Assembly: GCA_023079485.1 (NCBI GenBank)
Contig: CM041083.1
Coordinates: 168,847,400 to 168,911,399, forward strand
DNA from: Archilochus colubris
Taxonomy: Eukaryota > Chordata > Aves > Apodiformes > Trochilidae
Reading direction: 5' to 3'
Length of the DNA: 64,000 bases
Position numbers and translations under genes: made by a program. Below, piece by piece: positions 12,700-24,955 of this stretch; the first letter of the stretch is position 1, and every line of letters starts with the position of its first letter. A model generated the notes under the pieces. That model had not been told where the DNA came from and did no database searches. It saw only the letters and a program-made list of their open reading frames with translations.

Positions 12700-15600
12700 C
12701 TGAATGTTGAAGACCAGAGAGAATCACCAAGGTCCAGCTGGGCAGGAAGGCAGGATCACAAAATGAACCAAGTACCAGTGTTTGTATTTCTTAGATGACC
12801 AGTGTTCCCAGGTTCTTCTTAAAGAGAAACAAACCAATGGAAATCCTTTCCTGAGTTGTTCTTCCCTCCTCAATAGCCTTTAGTCACTGTGGAGGAAAAA
12901 AAATAAAAAAGTTGTAATTAAGAAACTGTTGCTTTAGCTATGTAAAGTATCAGCAGTCACGATAAAGCTTGCTCCAAACTATAACTCTGAGGAAGTCAGA
13001 CAGGGTTTTATCTTTAAAAGTATTATTCTTACTGATCAATACATGTGAATTTTCATTCCCTTAAAAATAAGACTCCTTCAGGAAGTGAGACATCAGTTTG
13101 AGTGTTTCATAATAAAAATTAGACTAGGAGAAAGTTACAAAAGTTAACAAAAATAATATCCATCTCTTCACTTGATTCGTACACAGTTTTCACATTTATT
13201 AGTAACTCTCATCTTTAAGGTATGCTTAAAGTAAAAATCCAAAATCCAGACTGACCTACTCAGCTGTAGAGTATGTCAAGTATGTCACCTTCCTTCTTCA
13301 CACGCAGTTCAAATTTAGCAAAGTTGTTTGCAAGTAAAATGCTCTAGATCTTAAATCCCATCGTGTCAAACAGATTAAAAAGGTAAAAAAATTGTTTGGA
13401 CAATCCAGAGAGCCCCTGAGTTCCAACATGAAGCAGATCTTCAGCTTCTTGTTAAAACTGCACCGTAAACTTATCCTTATCTCTACCACAGGCTCGCAAG
13501 CAGCCGGAAGGAAACAGCACTGACCACGTCATGGCAAATTAGAACAAGCAAAAAAACCTCCACAGTACAATAGCAAAGAAAAAAAAAATCCTGAACTATG
13601 GAATGTAAACAGCTTCACTGGAGGGATGCGTGCCTACAGCTCCCACGCTTTCATTAACTTATCAGCACTGAAGGTAACCATGATTAACAAGAGATTAGGA
13701 TGAGATGTGCTGTATCACTTCTGGGGGAAAAGGTGAGCATCAGACACAATCTTTTTATACAACCGAGGTGTATACACATTTAAAAATGTACTGTTCCAAA
13801 AGAGTAACAGAAAGAGGTGCCTAAATTAGGAACCTAAGGGAATGTGTTGGTGCCACAAATTTTAAATTTGTAAGTTTTTAAGAAATTGAAATGTGTGCCT
13901 AGCATTGTCATCAAAATTCTTTAAATTGCTTTTGATCAAGGGCTGCTGTGACAGAAGAATGAGGGACAGAGGTCTAACTTACCCATCCAGACTGAGACCC
14001 CCAGAAAAGCCTCTGGGCAAGTTCATTGCCATCAGCAAGGATTAATGTCTGTCTTTGTACAGGAGGTTTAACTTTGCCTTGGTTTTGCATTAGGCTGAAA
14101 CTCAAAAAAAATGAAGGGCAGCTTTCTCTCCCTGATGCCAAGCAATTTAATTAGGGAGGATCATGTCACAGGCTCATACTCCCTCACTCTAGGAAATGTA
14201 ACAGCTGTTTTTCCCATATAGATTGTGGTATTCCCAAATTCCAAAGTAGTGATGGCAGAGCATTCAGGCATTTAAGTCACTAGATCCTACCCTTCTAATA
14301 AATCAGGAAACCCAAGATTATGCAAACAGTAGAACCTCCCCAACTTCTAAAGCATGCTTTAATTAGCTGTCAAAGGGTTCACAAGAATAACCACAACCCT
14401 AACTCAAGAGTATTTGAATTAATTAAAGGGACGTGCAAGAAGAGAAAAGGATGTGCTTTGGGAACCATAACTCTTCAACCTCTGCTCTTGCGATTTTGCA
14501 GGATGACTTAAATAGTTACAAGGCTCTCCCTGTACTTCAGTAGGGCTATGGCAGCGAAATCATTACATGCAATCATATAATCCTGGGTAACTTCCTGAAA
14601 TTTAATCACTTGGCCTGTCCTTTGAGAGGATAAGAGTGCTAATAAAAAGTTACATGCCAGCATAGTGAGACTAAAACCAACTTGTCCTCACCCAGACTCC
14701 TACCAGCTTTGTACGCCAGCCTGAAAATAAAGTATATAGCCATAAAATATGTAGTTTAACCCCAAAATACAGTGACTGAAATGGGTTAGTATATGTCACT
14801 AGGGATGTATCAGCTCTTTCAGAAGAGAAGACAGGTATGGAAATTTAAGTACAACTTCAATTTTGCTTACTGCCTAGAAATAAATTGTAACTCTCCAATA
14901 CAACAAAATACTAATTATTTGAAGACAATTCCCCTAAAAAGTGAAGAGTAACTCCAAAGGAACACTGGGTAAATATGAAAAACTCCTCCACTTCCAAATG
15001 GAGCATTATTTCAGAACGAAGTTAAGCTTATGATTCAGAGAGAAGCAGAGCCAGGACACAGCAAGGGTTTATAATCACCTCTGTTACACCAACTGAAGGC
15101 ACATGCGTGAACAAAGAGGACAAGTTCTTAAGGTCCAGTAACTTTCTCAGGTCAGTAACAATTAAGAGTGCTAATGTAAAATCAGGATAAATGAAGTGAT
15201 GCAGGCTACGTGGAAAACTTGTGAGATACAAAGAAAGCTGCAGGTATAGTCACCAGAACACAGACACACCTTAAAAGTACCCTGGTGTGCATGGGAAGTG
15301 GCATACTCTTCCATTAGTGCCAAATCAGTATTCTGTAAAATATGAGTATTTTACACTACAGACTAATATACCAAGGTGCACACTAAATGCATAAGATCCA
15401 AAGGCTGTAGCAGCCATAAAATGCCATAAAAAGACATTTTCTTATTTTCTATTAAAAACCACAATAAACAAACAAAAAACCTGAATGCAAAACTAATCAT
15501 CATGATCTAATATCACTTAAGAGACTGCAGCAGGATAATGCATTTGATCCCAAGGGGATCAACACAAACACTACTTAGAATAGTCACACTTATTAAAAAA

Positions 15601-18228
15601 AAATAAACTTAAGCCCCTAATTATCTGATACTGTTGCAGGAACAGATATGCCAGAGCTGTTTTATGAATTTTGCACCATGGTGATGTAGTGACAGAAGAC
15701 GACATAGCAGCCAGTTCCTTCCTCCTAAGCACCCCTGCCTCACACACCCTCCCAAACCAATAAAAAATCTAGAAGTAGAATGACTCCTTCTTCTTACAGG
15801 AAAAGAGCCACCTAACCACAGCATCATGACCAAAGTCAAAGAAAAGTGAGCAAACAGGCTTTAGTGGCCTTTTATAGCAAACCTTAAAAAGGTTGGGCAC
15901 TCAGATTATTATTATTTACAGGAATTTCTTTTTTACTTCTTTAGCAGTTAGTAATAGCAAATGATCTTTTGGGCATTAACAGCATGGCAAAATAATGCAA
16001 AAGGACTTTCCTTTAACTCACATCACTTTTTTCTGACATATAGAAAACAAAAGCAGCTTTTCACAGAAGCCAGCACAATTCTAATCAAGCTAAATTTTCC
16101 TCCACATCTATTTTTATAAACTGGGCTTTCATTATTCCAAGTATCAGAGCATCCTGCTGTCTATAGGCTAACACAAACATGACTATTGTTTTTGATAGAT
16201 AATGCTACTTATCTCCCTGCATGATTTTACATACATCTGTGAGTAGAAAATTAATTATTTGCAAACAGCACAAAATGTGTAAATTGTATTCACATGCACA
16301 ATAAGCTTGACTATATACAAATAATTCTAGGAGAAAGGGAACCCAGTATATATTACCCTAAAATTTACATCAGATTTTCAGAACTACAGAGTTAGTAAGG
16401 TTTTGCTTTCATTTTTACTAACTGTTGTACAAACCTATTATAAAAAGCAATATTAAGATACAGCAATATAAATAAACATCTTAATTTTGTTTAATCCTTG
16501 AAACTGAACATACAAATAAGATTATTTCAACCTTTCTTGGAAATGATCTACCTCTACTGATTTCAACTTATAGAAACAAACTCCTCCATCAGTCTGGCAA
16601 AAAAGACATACAGCCAAGTTAACCCTTAGTGCACTGCTACTCTGGTATGCCAGAAGATACATAGTAGGGCTCCTTCCAGATAGGTATCCCAGCTTTTTTT
16701 CCCACCACACTTTCACCACATACACCCTGGACTATCCCTATTTAAGCAGGTCAAGAAAACTCTTAAGAAATAACTCCAGAACTAACAGTGAGGTTGCAAT
16801 AATGCAACTAGGCTCCAACTTGGAAGTAACAAATCCACAATTCCTCCTTCAGATCCTGACAGTGTGTGCTGGTTCAGGACACACCAACTCAGTGTTCCAG
16901 CAGTGTGATGCAGAACTCTGGAATAACCCAGCAGCACCACACTGGATCAGGTTGTGGCACCAAAGTGCTAGGCATAATCCCAAACATTTTCAAGTCACAT
17001 TTTCAATGAAGTTTCATTTTGGGGTTGGGTTGTTTTTTGGGGTTTTTTTGGGCAACTACCTCTTTTAGCCTGATTATCTAACATGAGGCCAGATTATTTT
17101 CTGGACTATTAACAGTAAAAACTGTTTGCAGCCTCCTCTGCCCCTGAAAACTTTCCTCTTCCCATCTCCACATGTTCCCTGACACTTTTAAGTCCCTTTT
17201 ATTTAGCACATGTATATAACACAGCTGTTACACACAAACTCATGAACTTAGCAGAGCACTACTGGGACATCTGCAGAAAATTACAGTGTGGTTGAGGCTT
17301 CTTTCCCTCCTGCCAGCCTGTTTGCTGTGGAAAGGTAGCCCCAAACCAGTGTAGGTATGTAGAGGTAGAGCACTAGAAATAACTGATTTATGCTGCAGCA
17401 ACACAAGATCAGACTACTACCAAAAAGCCAGTCCTAAACAGCAAGCTGAAGTTACTGAGGTGGGGAAGGGTCTGCTCAACTCTTCTACTGAAGCTCTTGA
17501 GCTCTGAATAAAATATTTGAACATCTGCTAAAATAAAGAGCAAGCTTCCCTAATCTGATTAAGGCTAGAGAAAGGCCAAGCTGAGTTTTAGTCAGCTCTT
17601 CACAAAGTGTTTGCTCTTGCAAAGTAGAGACAACTCAACAGGAAAACTTCACTGCAACTTGCCCTGATGCAAGGAACACAAGGCACTCCAGTGGGACTCA
17701 AGGGTCTAAATCCTCTTCTTTGCTTCTCCATTCCTCTAAGAAGAAAACAACTGCATTTTGCACTCCCCCAGATTGAGTGCATGACATAGGGGTTGAGGGA
17801 GATGGGATGTCACAATATCAGCCCTCCCTGCCTCCTCAAATCATGTCAGATATGGGATCTCCTTCCCTCCCTGCCTGCCCCACCCCACCCCTGATCAGAA
17901 CAACTTCGTAGATTCAAACACCATTTCACACCTGCCCAAATTGCACTTCCTGGCACATTAAGACACATGAAAGAGAAGATGAGGGTACATTTTCAGAGGT
18001 GGTTATGTGACCCAGCAGTGCTGGCTATCCATAGGGTTTTGAAACTTTTCAGACTGAATTTGGGTTACTAAAGCTTCAGCTCACAGATAAGCTGTGTTAC
18101 ATCAGCTGCAGTCAGACAAAAGCCACGTAGTGTTGCTTCACTGCATAGCACCTCTCTATGTGTTTGCACAGATGCACACACACACACAGAGCAGTTGCAC
18201 GCACATAAACACACCTTATCCCCATTTT

Positions 18229-18264
18229 TGTGTGTGTATGTGCACATACACACATATGTACACA
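18229..18264 (+). repeat. Alternating pyrimidine-purine tract with 24-bp palindrome
   Basis: These 36 bases strictly alternate pyrimidine and purine (TG, TA and CA steps). Inside, 18231-18254 is a perfect palindrome centred on the TG/CA step at 18242/18243. A run of A follows directly. Such tracts favour Z-DNA or cruciform structure. Confidence 0.85.
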
Positions 18265-19744
18265 AAAAAAAAAAATTAAAAAAGAAAAAAGTAGTAATGC
18301 ATGCCTTTCTACTGACTTTTTACTTCTGGTGTAGCTGTTTCAGCTACCAGAGAAGCAAAACCCTCACAACTTCCCATATCCTTACAAAACAAGAGGATAT
18401 GCAGAAGTGCTCTTTCTCTGCTTCCAGTTCTGTCACCTCCACACAGCACTGTACATCACTGCCTCAGTACTGCTGGCAGAATTAGTATCTTCCTCTCATC
18501 CACTGAAGCCCAAACAAATGAAATTAACTGGATCACCCCTAAAAAGGACAGCATCCCCCCAGGCTGTGCATAGGGAGCTCACAGTCTGACAAATCCTGCA
18601 AGAATCAGCAGCCAGGCTGCCAGCCTGAGGAGCAAAGCAGCACTAACATCTCAGTCTTGCAAAGATAACATCTGCTCACAGTTACTGTCAAAAAAGGGAG
18701 GAGAGTATGTGCAAGTCAGGCCTTCACTACCTCAAAAACACCATCACTCAGAGCTTCCTGAAGATCAACAGCATGGCTGCCAGTCTTCCTAAGAACTTCT
18801 CTTCTCCATGATGTCTAAAAGTCCAGATCTGTCCAAAAGCCTCCAACAAATACCATTTTTTAGTATGAAGAACATTTCAGAAAGTGTGGCCTTCTTTACC
18901 AATACAATGTGGATCCAAGGACCAGCTTAAAACAGTAACATTAATAGCAAAGACCCTCTTCTCTTCTGTCACTGCATAATGGTACAGGAGCAAGCTCATT
19001 TCCAGTAAATGCAGAGACTGGGGAGTGTGGCTTGCTGGTCCAAAATTTTTGGGAATCACTAAGTTGGTCTGTCCTTTGATTCTGCCTTTGTAGTTAATTC
19101 ATCCCAATTGGTAAGGAGAACGAAAAAAATCATATTTCCAAGTTGATAAAATGAGAACAAGGAGACATCCAATTAAGTTGAGAAGCAACTAGTTTTGAAA
19201 AGATGAAAGGAAAGCAATTAAAAATGCATCAGCCTAGATGTACTTGCTCAGTCTCCTTGCTACAGACATGACAGAAGTTAAAAGCTTAGGAAAATTATAA
19301 AATGTTTTAAAAACAGCTCGATGTAATAAGACCAAATCAGCCTCTTTACATAAGGATTTCATTTTAAACAGAATGGAAAAGATGTCATAACACAAGGCAA
19401 ACCTCCAGTAATGCAGATTGCAACCACACATCTCTACAGACAGAATTTTGCTGTATTTTCTTTTGTTGTAACTGCTTGCTTCTGGACTCTCAGATTCACC
19501 CCCAGAAAAATACCAGTATATTTAAAACTCCATAAACAGAAGTCTAAGATGACACTGCAAGTGTCCATATAACCTTGTTCATCACGAGATAAGTGATACT
19601 AAGTATGGAGAGAAAGGAGAATAGAAGATCTCTCATTACTTTCTCTCCTACAACACTCAGTATCAGCTATTTTATCAAATAGTAAATTTGCAAAGACATG
19701 ATTGGTTTTATGCATTGTCATGAAATAATCAAATTAACAGCATT

Positions 19745-19761
19745 TATATATATATATATAT
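19745..19761 (+). repeat. (TA)n microsatellite
   Basis: About eight TA units lie 39 bp to the left of the long inverted repeat's left arm. Confidence 0.9.
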
Positions 19762-19799
19762 CAGTACCAAAGATACCAGTGTTTTCATACTGCACAGAT

Positions 19800-20131
19800 G
19801 GTTAAAAGAGATACTGAGAACTGTAAACTGATAAAATCCTAAATATGGTTCTAAAATTTCTGTAAAACAAATTAATTATTTTAATGGCCCAGAATAAAAA
19901 ATGCTTTAGAAGGCACCCTTAAGCAATTTCTGACATTTACTAGCCCCTTTTCAGAAGCATTAAGACCATGATCCTATAAGCAACAATAAGAAGAGAGGTG
20001 CAGAGAAGTCAAATCTCACTGATTTAAAAGGGAAGGGTCTCAGTACAGAGCCACCTGAAGTGCTGAGCTCACAGACAGCTAAAAGAGGATATGAAGAAGC
20101 TTGCAGAAGGTGGAAGGGGGAAGAACTGCTT
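19800..20131 (+). repeat. Left arm of a 332-bp long inverted repeat
   Basis: From GGTTAAAAGAGATACTGAG to GGGGGAAGAACTGCTT this segment matches, without gaps, the reverse complement of 21982-22313. By hand I count about 17 mismatches in 332 bases (roughly 95% identity), with the worst block near 20021-20031. Outside both ends the similarity stops abruptly. The arm lies in the ELF1 5'-UTR intron. It resembles no repeat family I recognise and has no coding frame. Confidence 0.9.
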
Positions 20132-21981
20132 GACCCCGGGAGGTTCTGAGCTTCTGATTAACGCATACACCCCAGAGAAAGAAGAGATGGCAGTGGGAGC
20201 AAGAAAGAAAGATGAGGGGGAACTAAATATAATTACTTTGGCTGGGTGCCAAACTTCACAAATCACCAGCTGCCACTCTGTACCCAATACTGATGTAAAA
20301 CTGTAAACTGTCATCTAAAAATCACTTTGCCTACAAATTAGTAGTGCTGTCATTACTGTTAAATCACCTGCAGGTAAAAGTTAAGTTTACAGAAGAAAAA
20401 TCTGCCAGCTAAGGACATAGACTTTTTTTTAAAATAAAAATTAATACAAATACACATAAAATCACATTAAAGGGGAAAACTTCAAAACAGGAGAGCAGAG
20501 ATCAGGTTCAAGTCTTATTCCAGGAGACTTTTTCCAGCCAAGTGTTGGTAATCCTAGACCAGGGAGTTAAATTCCCAAAAAGACTTTTATAGCATTATGC
20601 AGAAGATGCTACAGGACCAAGCTCTGTAAAAATCCCCGCTATAACTTCTGCAACACAGAGTTTTAGCATTCTGTGGCTTTCCTTTTGCAATTAAATTATT
20701 TCTAAAATTTTCCAACTGGACTGTCAAGCACAATGAACAACACATTTCAGGAAGTTAAAAATTACTTATCTGTTGTAGCCATAGAAATCCTGTGACTTAC
20801 ATTTCTGTGTTTGAATATTTAAGCACTTTCAGAAATCTGAATTTGATTTAACTGACGTGCACCAACCAGAAAGGGGCACACACAAATCCACACAAAACTT
20901 GCTGAAGCCTCCCCTTTCCCAGACACACGCAAGCTTTGAGCCTCCGTTTGGTACTTAACTCCTGGGGATGTTCCAGGGTGCATTCTGCAACCATGCTGGG
21001 TTAAGGAAAGTAAAGGGTCTTTCTTACCTTTGCAGTGTCTTTAAAGGATCTGTATGAATACAGAGCAGATTAGGGAATGTTTCTGTTGTTTGCCTTTCAT
21101 TTGCTGTCAGCTGTCAGCAATATGAACAGTCTCTGGAGCAGGCTGGTATTAGTCAGCTAGACTTGAATTTCCAGTTCTTTTACATTGCTGTCTATTTTCC
21201 TTCATTAAGTTAGCCTGTCCTACCCTCGTATCAGATTACATGGAGCCAACATTTATAGCACCTTGCAAAACAGTCAAACATATCACATACCTAAGTCTGC
21301 CTATACCTGTTGAGCTCAGTGTTTAACCCTTGCTACCACAAGGAAAAGCTTTTACTCTAGAATGTATCACCTAAAACTCATTTGCAGCAGAGCAGTGATT
21401 TTTCCTTCTTACCTGACAGCCACGGCATGGTGTGAGATTTCATTTTACAAACTGAAGGACACAGGCACAGCAGCTCCAAGATGCCCACAAGAACAAACCC
21501 GGAGACCCAGCAGTGGAGAAACTTCTCCTACCTCCACTGAGAATCACATCCTGGAAGCACTTGCTGCTTATTTTAGCGGGTCTCAGAAATCCCAAGTGGC
21601 TCGTTCTGGGTTCAGCATCATCTAATTACACTAATTTTTCCTCTCCCTTCAGACCCTGCTGCTGGACTGGGGTCGGTGCAGGGTGAGCCGATGGTGTCTC
21701 CCGCAGCATTCCTGTCCTCCCTCTGCCCGGCCAGGATGAGGCGCTGCCCTGAGCTGAGCTCTCCTACCTCTGCAGCCTCCTTCCTCAACAAGTGGCCCAT
21801 TTTTCTCCAGTTGAGAATATAAGGTGATACTCACACCACCACACTCATACCAGCGTGCTAACTCAGACCACCTGCTTTAAAGACACAAGAAGAGTTTTAT
21901 TTGCATGCTGTTTTAACCTAAGTAACCTTTTTTTAACAAGTAACCTTTTAACTCTTCAGACAAGAATCACAAACCAAACCG
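20132..21981. other. Spacer of the long inverted repeat
   Basis: These 1850 bases lie between the inverted arms. No open frame with recognisable content is present and no transposase-like sequence is seen. A GC-richer patch at about 21640-21800 stands out from the AT-rich background but has no identifiable product. Confidence 0.7.
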
Positions 21982-22313
21982 AAGCAGTTCTTCCCCCTTC
22001 CACCTTCTGCAAGCTTCTTCATATCCCCTTTTAGCTGTCTGTGAACTCAGCACTTCAGGTGGCTCTGTACTGAGACCCTTCCCTTGGAAACGAGAGATAT
22101 TTGACTTCTCTGCACCTCTCTTCTTTTTGTTGCTTATAGGATCAAGGTCTTAATGCTTCTGAAAAGGGGCTAGTAAATGTCAGAAACTGCTTAAGGGTGC
22201 ATTCTAAAACATTTTTTATTCTGGGCCATTAAAATAATTAATTTGTTTTACAGAAAATTTGTAATCATATTTAGGATTTTATCAGTTTACAGTTCTCAGT
22301 ATCTCTTTTAACC
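21982..22313 (-). repeat. Right arm of a 332-bp long inverted repeat
   Basis: This is the inverted partner of 19800-20131, of identical length and separated from it by a spacer of 1850 bp. It begins AAGCAGTTCTTCCCCCTTCC and ends CTCAGTATCTCTTTTAACC. In an ELF1 primary transcript the two arms could pair into a long imperfect duplex. I see no target-site duplication outside the pair, so a simple inverted segmental duplication fits better than the ends of a DNA transposon. Confidence 0.9.
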
Positions 22314-22915
22314 TAAATAAATGCCTAAAAGTGTTGAAAACCAATACAGCCCATGAAACAAAGCACTGCATCCAGCACTGATCTGTAAGCTGCTTGCTTA
22401 ACTCAACATTAAACAAACGATTCAGTCTTTGAGAGATTCTAGCTCTGGGTTTCAGAGAGCACCTACATTCATATTTAAGTTAGCACTGTCATTAACAATG
22501 CAGGTAAATCACGGAGAGAAACATCAGATTTTCAGTCTGTCTTTATAAAGCTTATCAGTTAAAAAGCACATTTTTGCGAACGATGCCTGGAGCTTTTTAA
22601 TCTATTTGTCACAAAGATCCCCATTTAACTTTACCCACAAATGTAGGAGATGAAGCACTCAGTCACGTATTCCCGGTGGTTACACCACAGGAATTCATCA
22701 GCCAGGGTTTTCACACCCGCAAGAGGTGATCTGTTTTCTCCAGTCTGTAATCAGACACAGCACAGTGCCTCTATGGTGCCCCAACACACACCATCCTTCC
22801 TTATACATCCCCAAGGGCCCATTTTGTCATCCTTCAATGACAACCTTCAATGTGACTTCATTTAAGTTGTTTCTGAGATACTCTGATGAGTGAACTAAGA
22901 CAAGCGGTACTGTGA

Positions 22916-22937
22916 TTTTTTTTTTTTTTTTTTTTTT
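22916..22937 (+). repeat. T22 homopolymer
   Basis: This is a run of 22 T, with a run of 19 A about 170 bp to the right (23108-23126). The two are complementary to each other. Confidence 0.9.
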
Positions 22938-23107
22938 AAGGGCTTGAAGAGCCCAATACTATTACTAACAGTCTCAGGGAGTTATTTATGAGGTTTGGAC
23001 AGGAGTGACACACCTCTGTCAGCAAATCTCTGAGTAAAAATTAAGACTTACCTCCTACTTTGTCAAAATAAAAAAACTGACATTTGCACTAAGCAATCAC
23101 ACAGATT

Positions 23108-23126
23108 AAAAAAAAAAAAAAAAAAA
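23108..23126 (+). repeat. A19 homopolymer
   Basis: This is a run of 19 A. It is followed by GC and another short A run. No retrotransposed body could be recognised upstream of it. Confidence 0.9.
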
Positions 23127-24679
23127 GCAACAAAAAAGCCCAGCCCACCAGTCAGTGACACCTCCTAACATTTCACAAACAGAAATACTTGGTTCAAAAA
23201 AGCCTGTAGAAACAGGAATGAAAGGTAATATAAGAAGTGCAAATTACCAAGCCATACCCAGTCTGGCAGATTGATAAGGATCAGTTGCAGACAGGGAAGC
23301 ACGAGATGTCAGTCAGACTTCATGAACACCCAAGCACTCACCTCCTGGACTGAGTGAGTCTGGTGGGTTTTTTCACTCAGACTTTTCTAATGTAACAGGG
23401 TCTTTTTAGCATGAGTGCATTCAACTTTACTTCTGGCTTAATCATGTACTTCACTGTAGCTCAGAGCATTCATGTAAGAAGAACTCACGTAGGCCATGAC
23501 AGTCTTGTTCTCTTAAATGAGAAACCAAAATGGACTCTACACCTTCAAGACTGTTTCCCAAAACAAGGCATGGGGTTTGATACTCCCTTCTCAAGTGAAA
23601 CCTTTCACCTGATTTCTAGTTTATTATATTTCACAGATCACTGTAGCTGCAACTTGTGCATCATCTATAGGCCTACCACAAAAAAATTAAATTTATTGAA
23701 AATTAAAGAATGAGGGAGCTAAGCTTTTAAACTCACAAGCAGAAGGCTAAGGCTTATTTGGGGTGGAGGGTTGTAACTGTATTTTTCCCTCAGCACAACA
23801 AGTCACAGCTCTGAGCTGGTGTGTGCTTTCTGCATGGGTAACTCGGATCAGCGTTCTTGGTCACAGCTCACCACAGAGAAAGGCAAGAAGCAACAAAATA
23901 CTCCAGATATGCCCAAGTAAATGCGATTAGTAAACTTTGTTGCAGCATGCAGGAAAGGGAGCAAAGTCACTTACCAACAAGTTTGTTCTGAGCTCAAGGA
24001 ATACTCTCAAAACATTCGTTTAAAACTGAACTTGAAATTGGAAACAACTTCAAGAAAGCACCAACACATGTGCAGACAAAGAGGCAGGGATGTGGCCTCG
24101 GTTAGAAAAGGTAGTACATAGCCAAAGGGACTTCAAAAAAACCAAAGGGAAAAACCCAAACAAACAAAAAAACCCAAAACCAAGAGCAAAACAATTCCAA
24201 CCACTGAACCTTTGGCTCTTACTGTAAGTTGTTGGTACACAAACCACCTTGTTACTAGACAGTCACCTACTTATGGGTGTGGAGCACAGAGCACAAAGAG
24301 CTCTATGTGCAGGTTATACAAATACTCTCATCTAGCGTAGATACACTGAATATATGTCCATTGTAGCCAGAAAAAAGGAAGAGAATTGTCTCATCTCTGA
24401 ACTTCCCTGAGGTGACTTCTTGATCCCTGCAGAGAGACTGCAGGTTTGGGTTTTTCATTCCCAATCTTTGCCACCATCTTCTTTTCCTCTTTTAACATTT
24501 TCAGCATTGCCTCACTTGATATACTTTGAGAATATTGTTCTGAGAGGCAAAAACTTCTTTTTTCTCTTATTTCACTTTTGGATATGTTTGTCTCATTTCA
24601 GCCAGCTTTTCAAAACTTAATCATCCCTCTCCAAGTTTGTGAAGTCAGACACTCACTGAATGGTTGTGTTCTTTTCACA

Positions 24680-24955
24680 AGAACCACAGGATGGCTGTGG
24701 TTTGAGGGACTTTTAAAGATCATCTAGTACAAAACATGTACTAGACATTTTCCACTAGATCAGGCTGCTGACAGTCCCAACTAACCTTACCTTGGACAAT
24801 GATAGAGCATCCACCATTTCTCTAGGCATCTGTGTCAGTGATTCACCACTCTCACACTCTCTTCCTTGCGTCCAATATAAACCCACCCTCTTTCAGTTCA
24901 AAACTTAGCACTTTTCCTTTTATTAAAGGCCCTGGTAAAAAGTCTTATTTCTAAT
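24680..24955 (-). mobile_element. Old, diverged CR1 fragment
   Basis: This is a degraded reverse-oriented CR1 3' region. It keeps TAAAGATCATCTAGTAC, CCACTAGATCAGGCTGCT and CATCCACCATTTCTCTAGGCA, in the order seen in better copies in this window. It has no intact reading frame and no clean tail. Divergence is much higher than in the copy at 9238. Confidence 0.75.

Noticed and set aside
19800..22313. A 2.5-kb DNA transposon with 332-bp terminal inverted repeats
   Set aside because: No target-site duplication is visible at the outer borders (left flank ends in CAGAT, right flank begins TAAATA), there is no transposase frame in the spacer, and the termini match no superfamily signature I know. 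It is kept only as an alternative to an inverted duplication.
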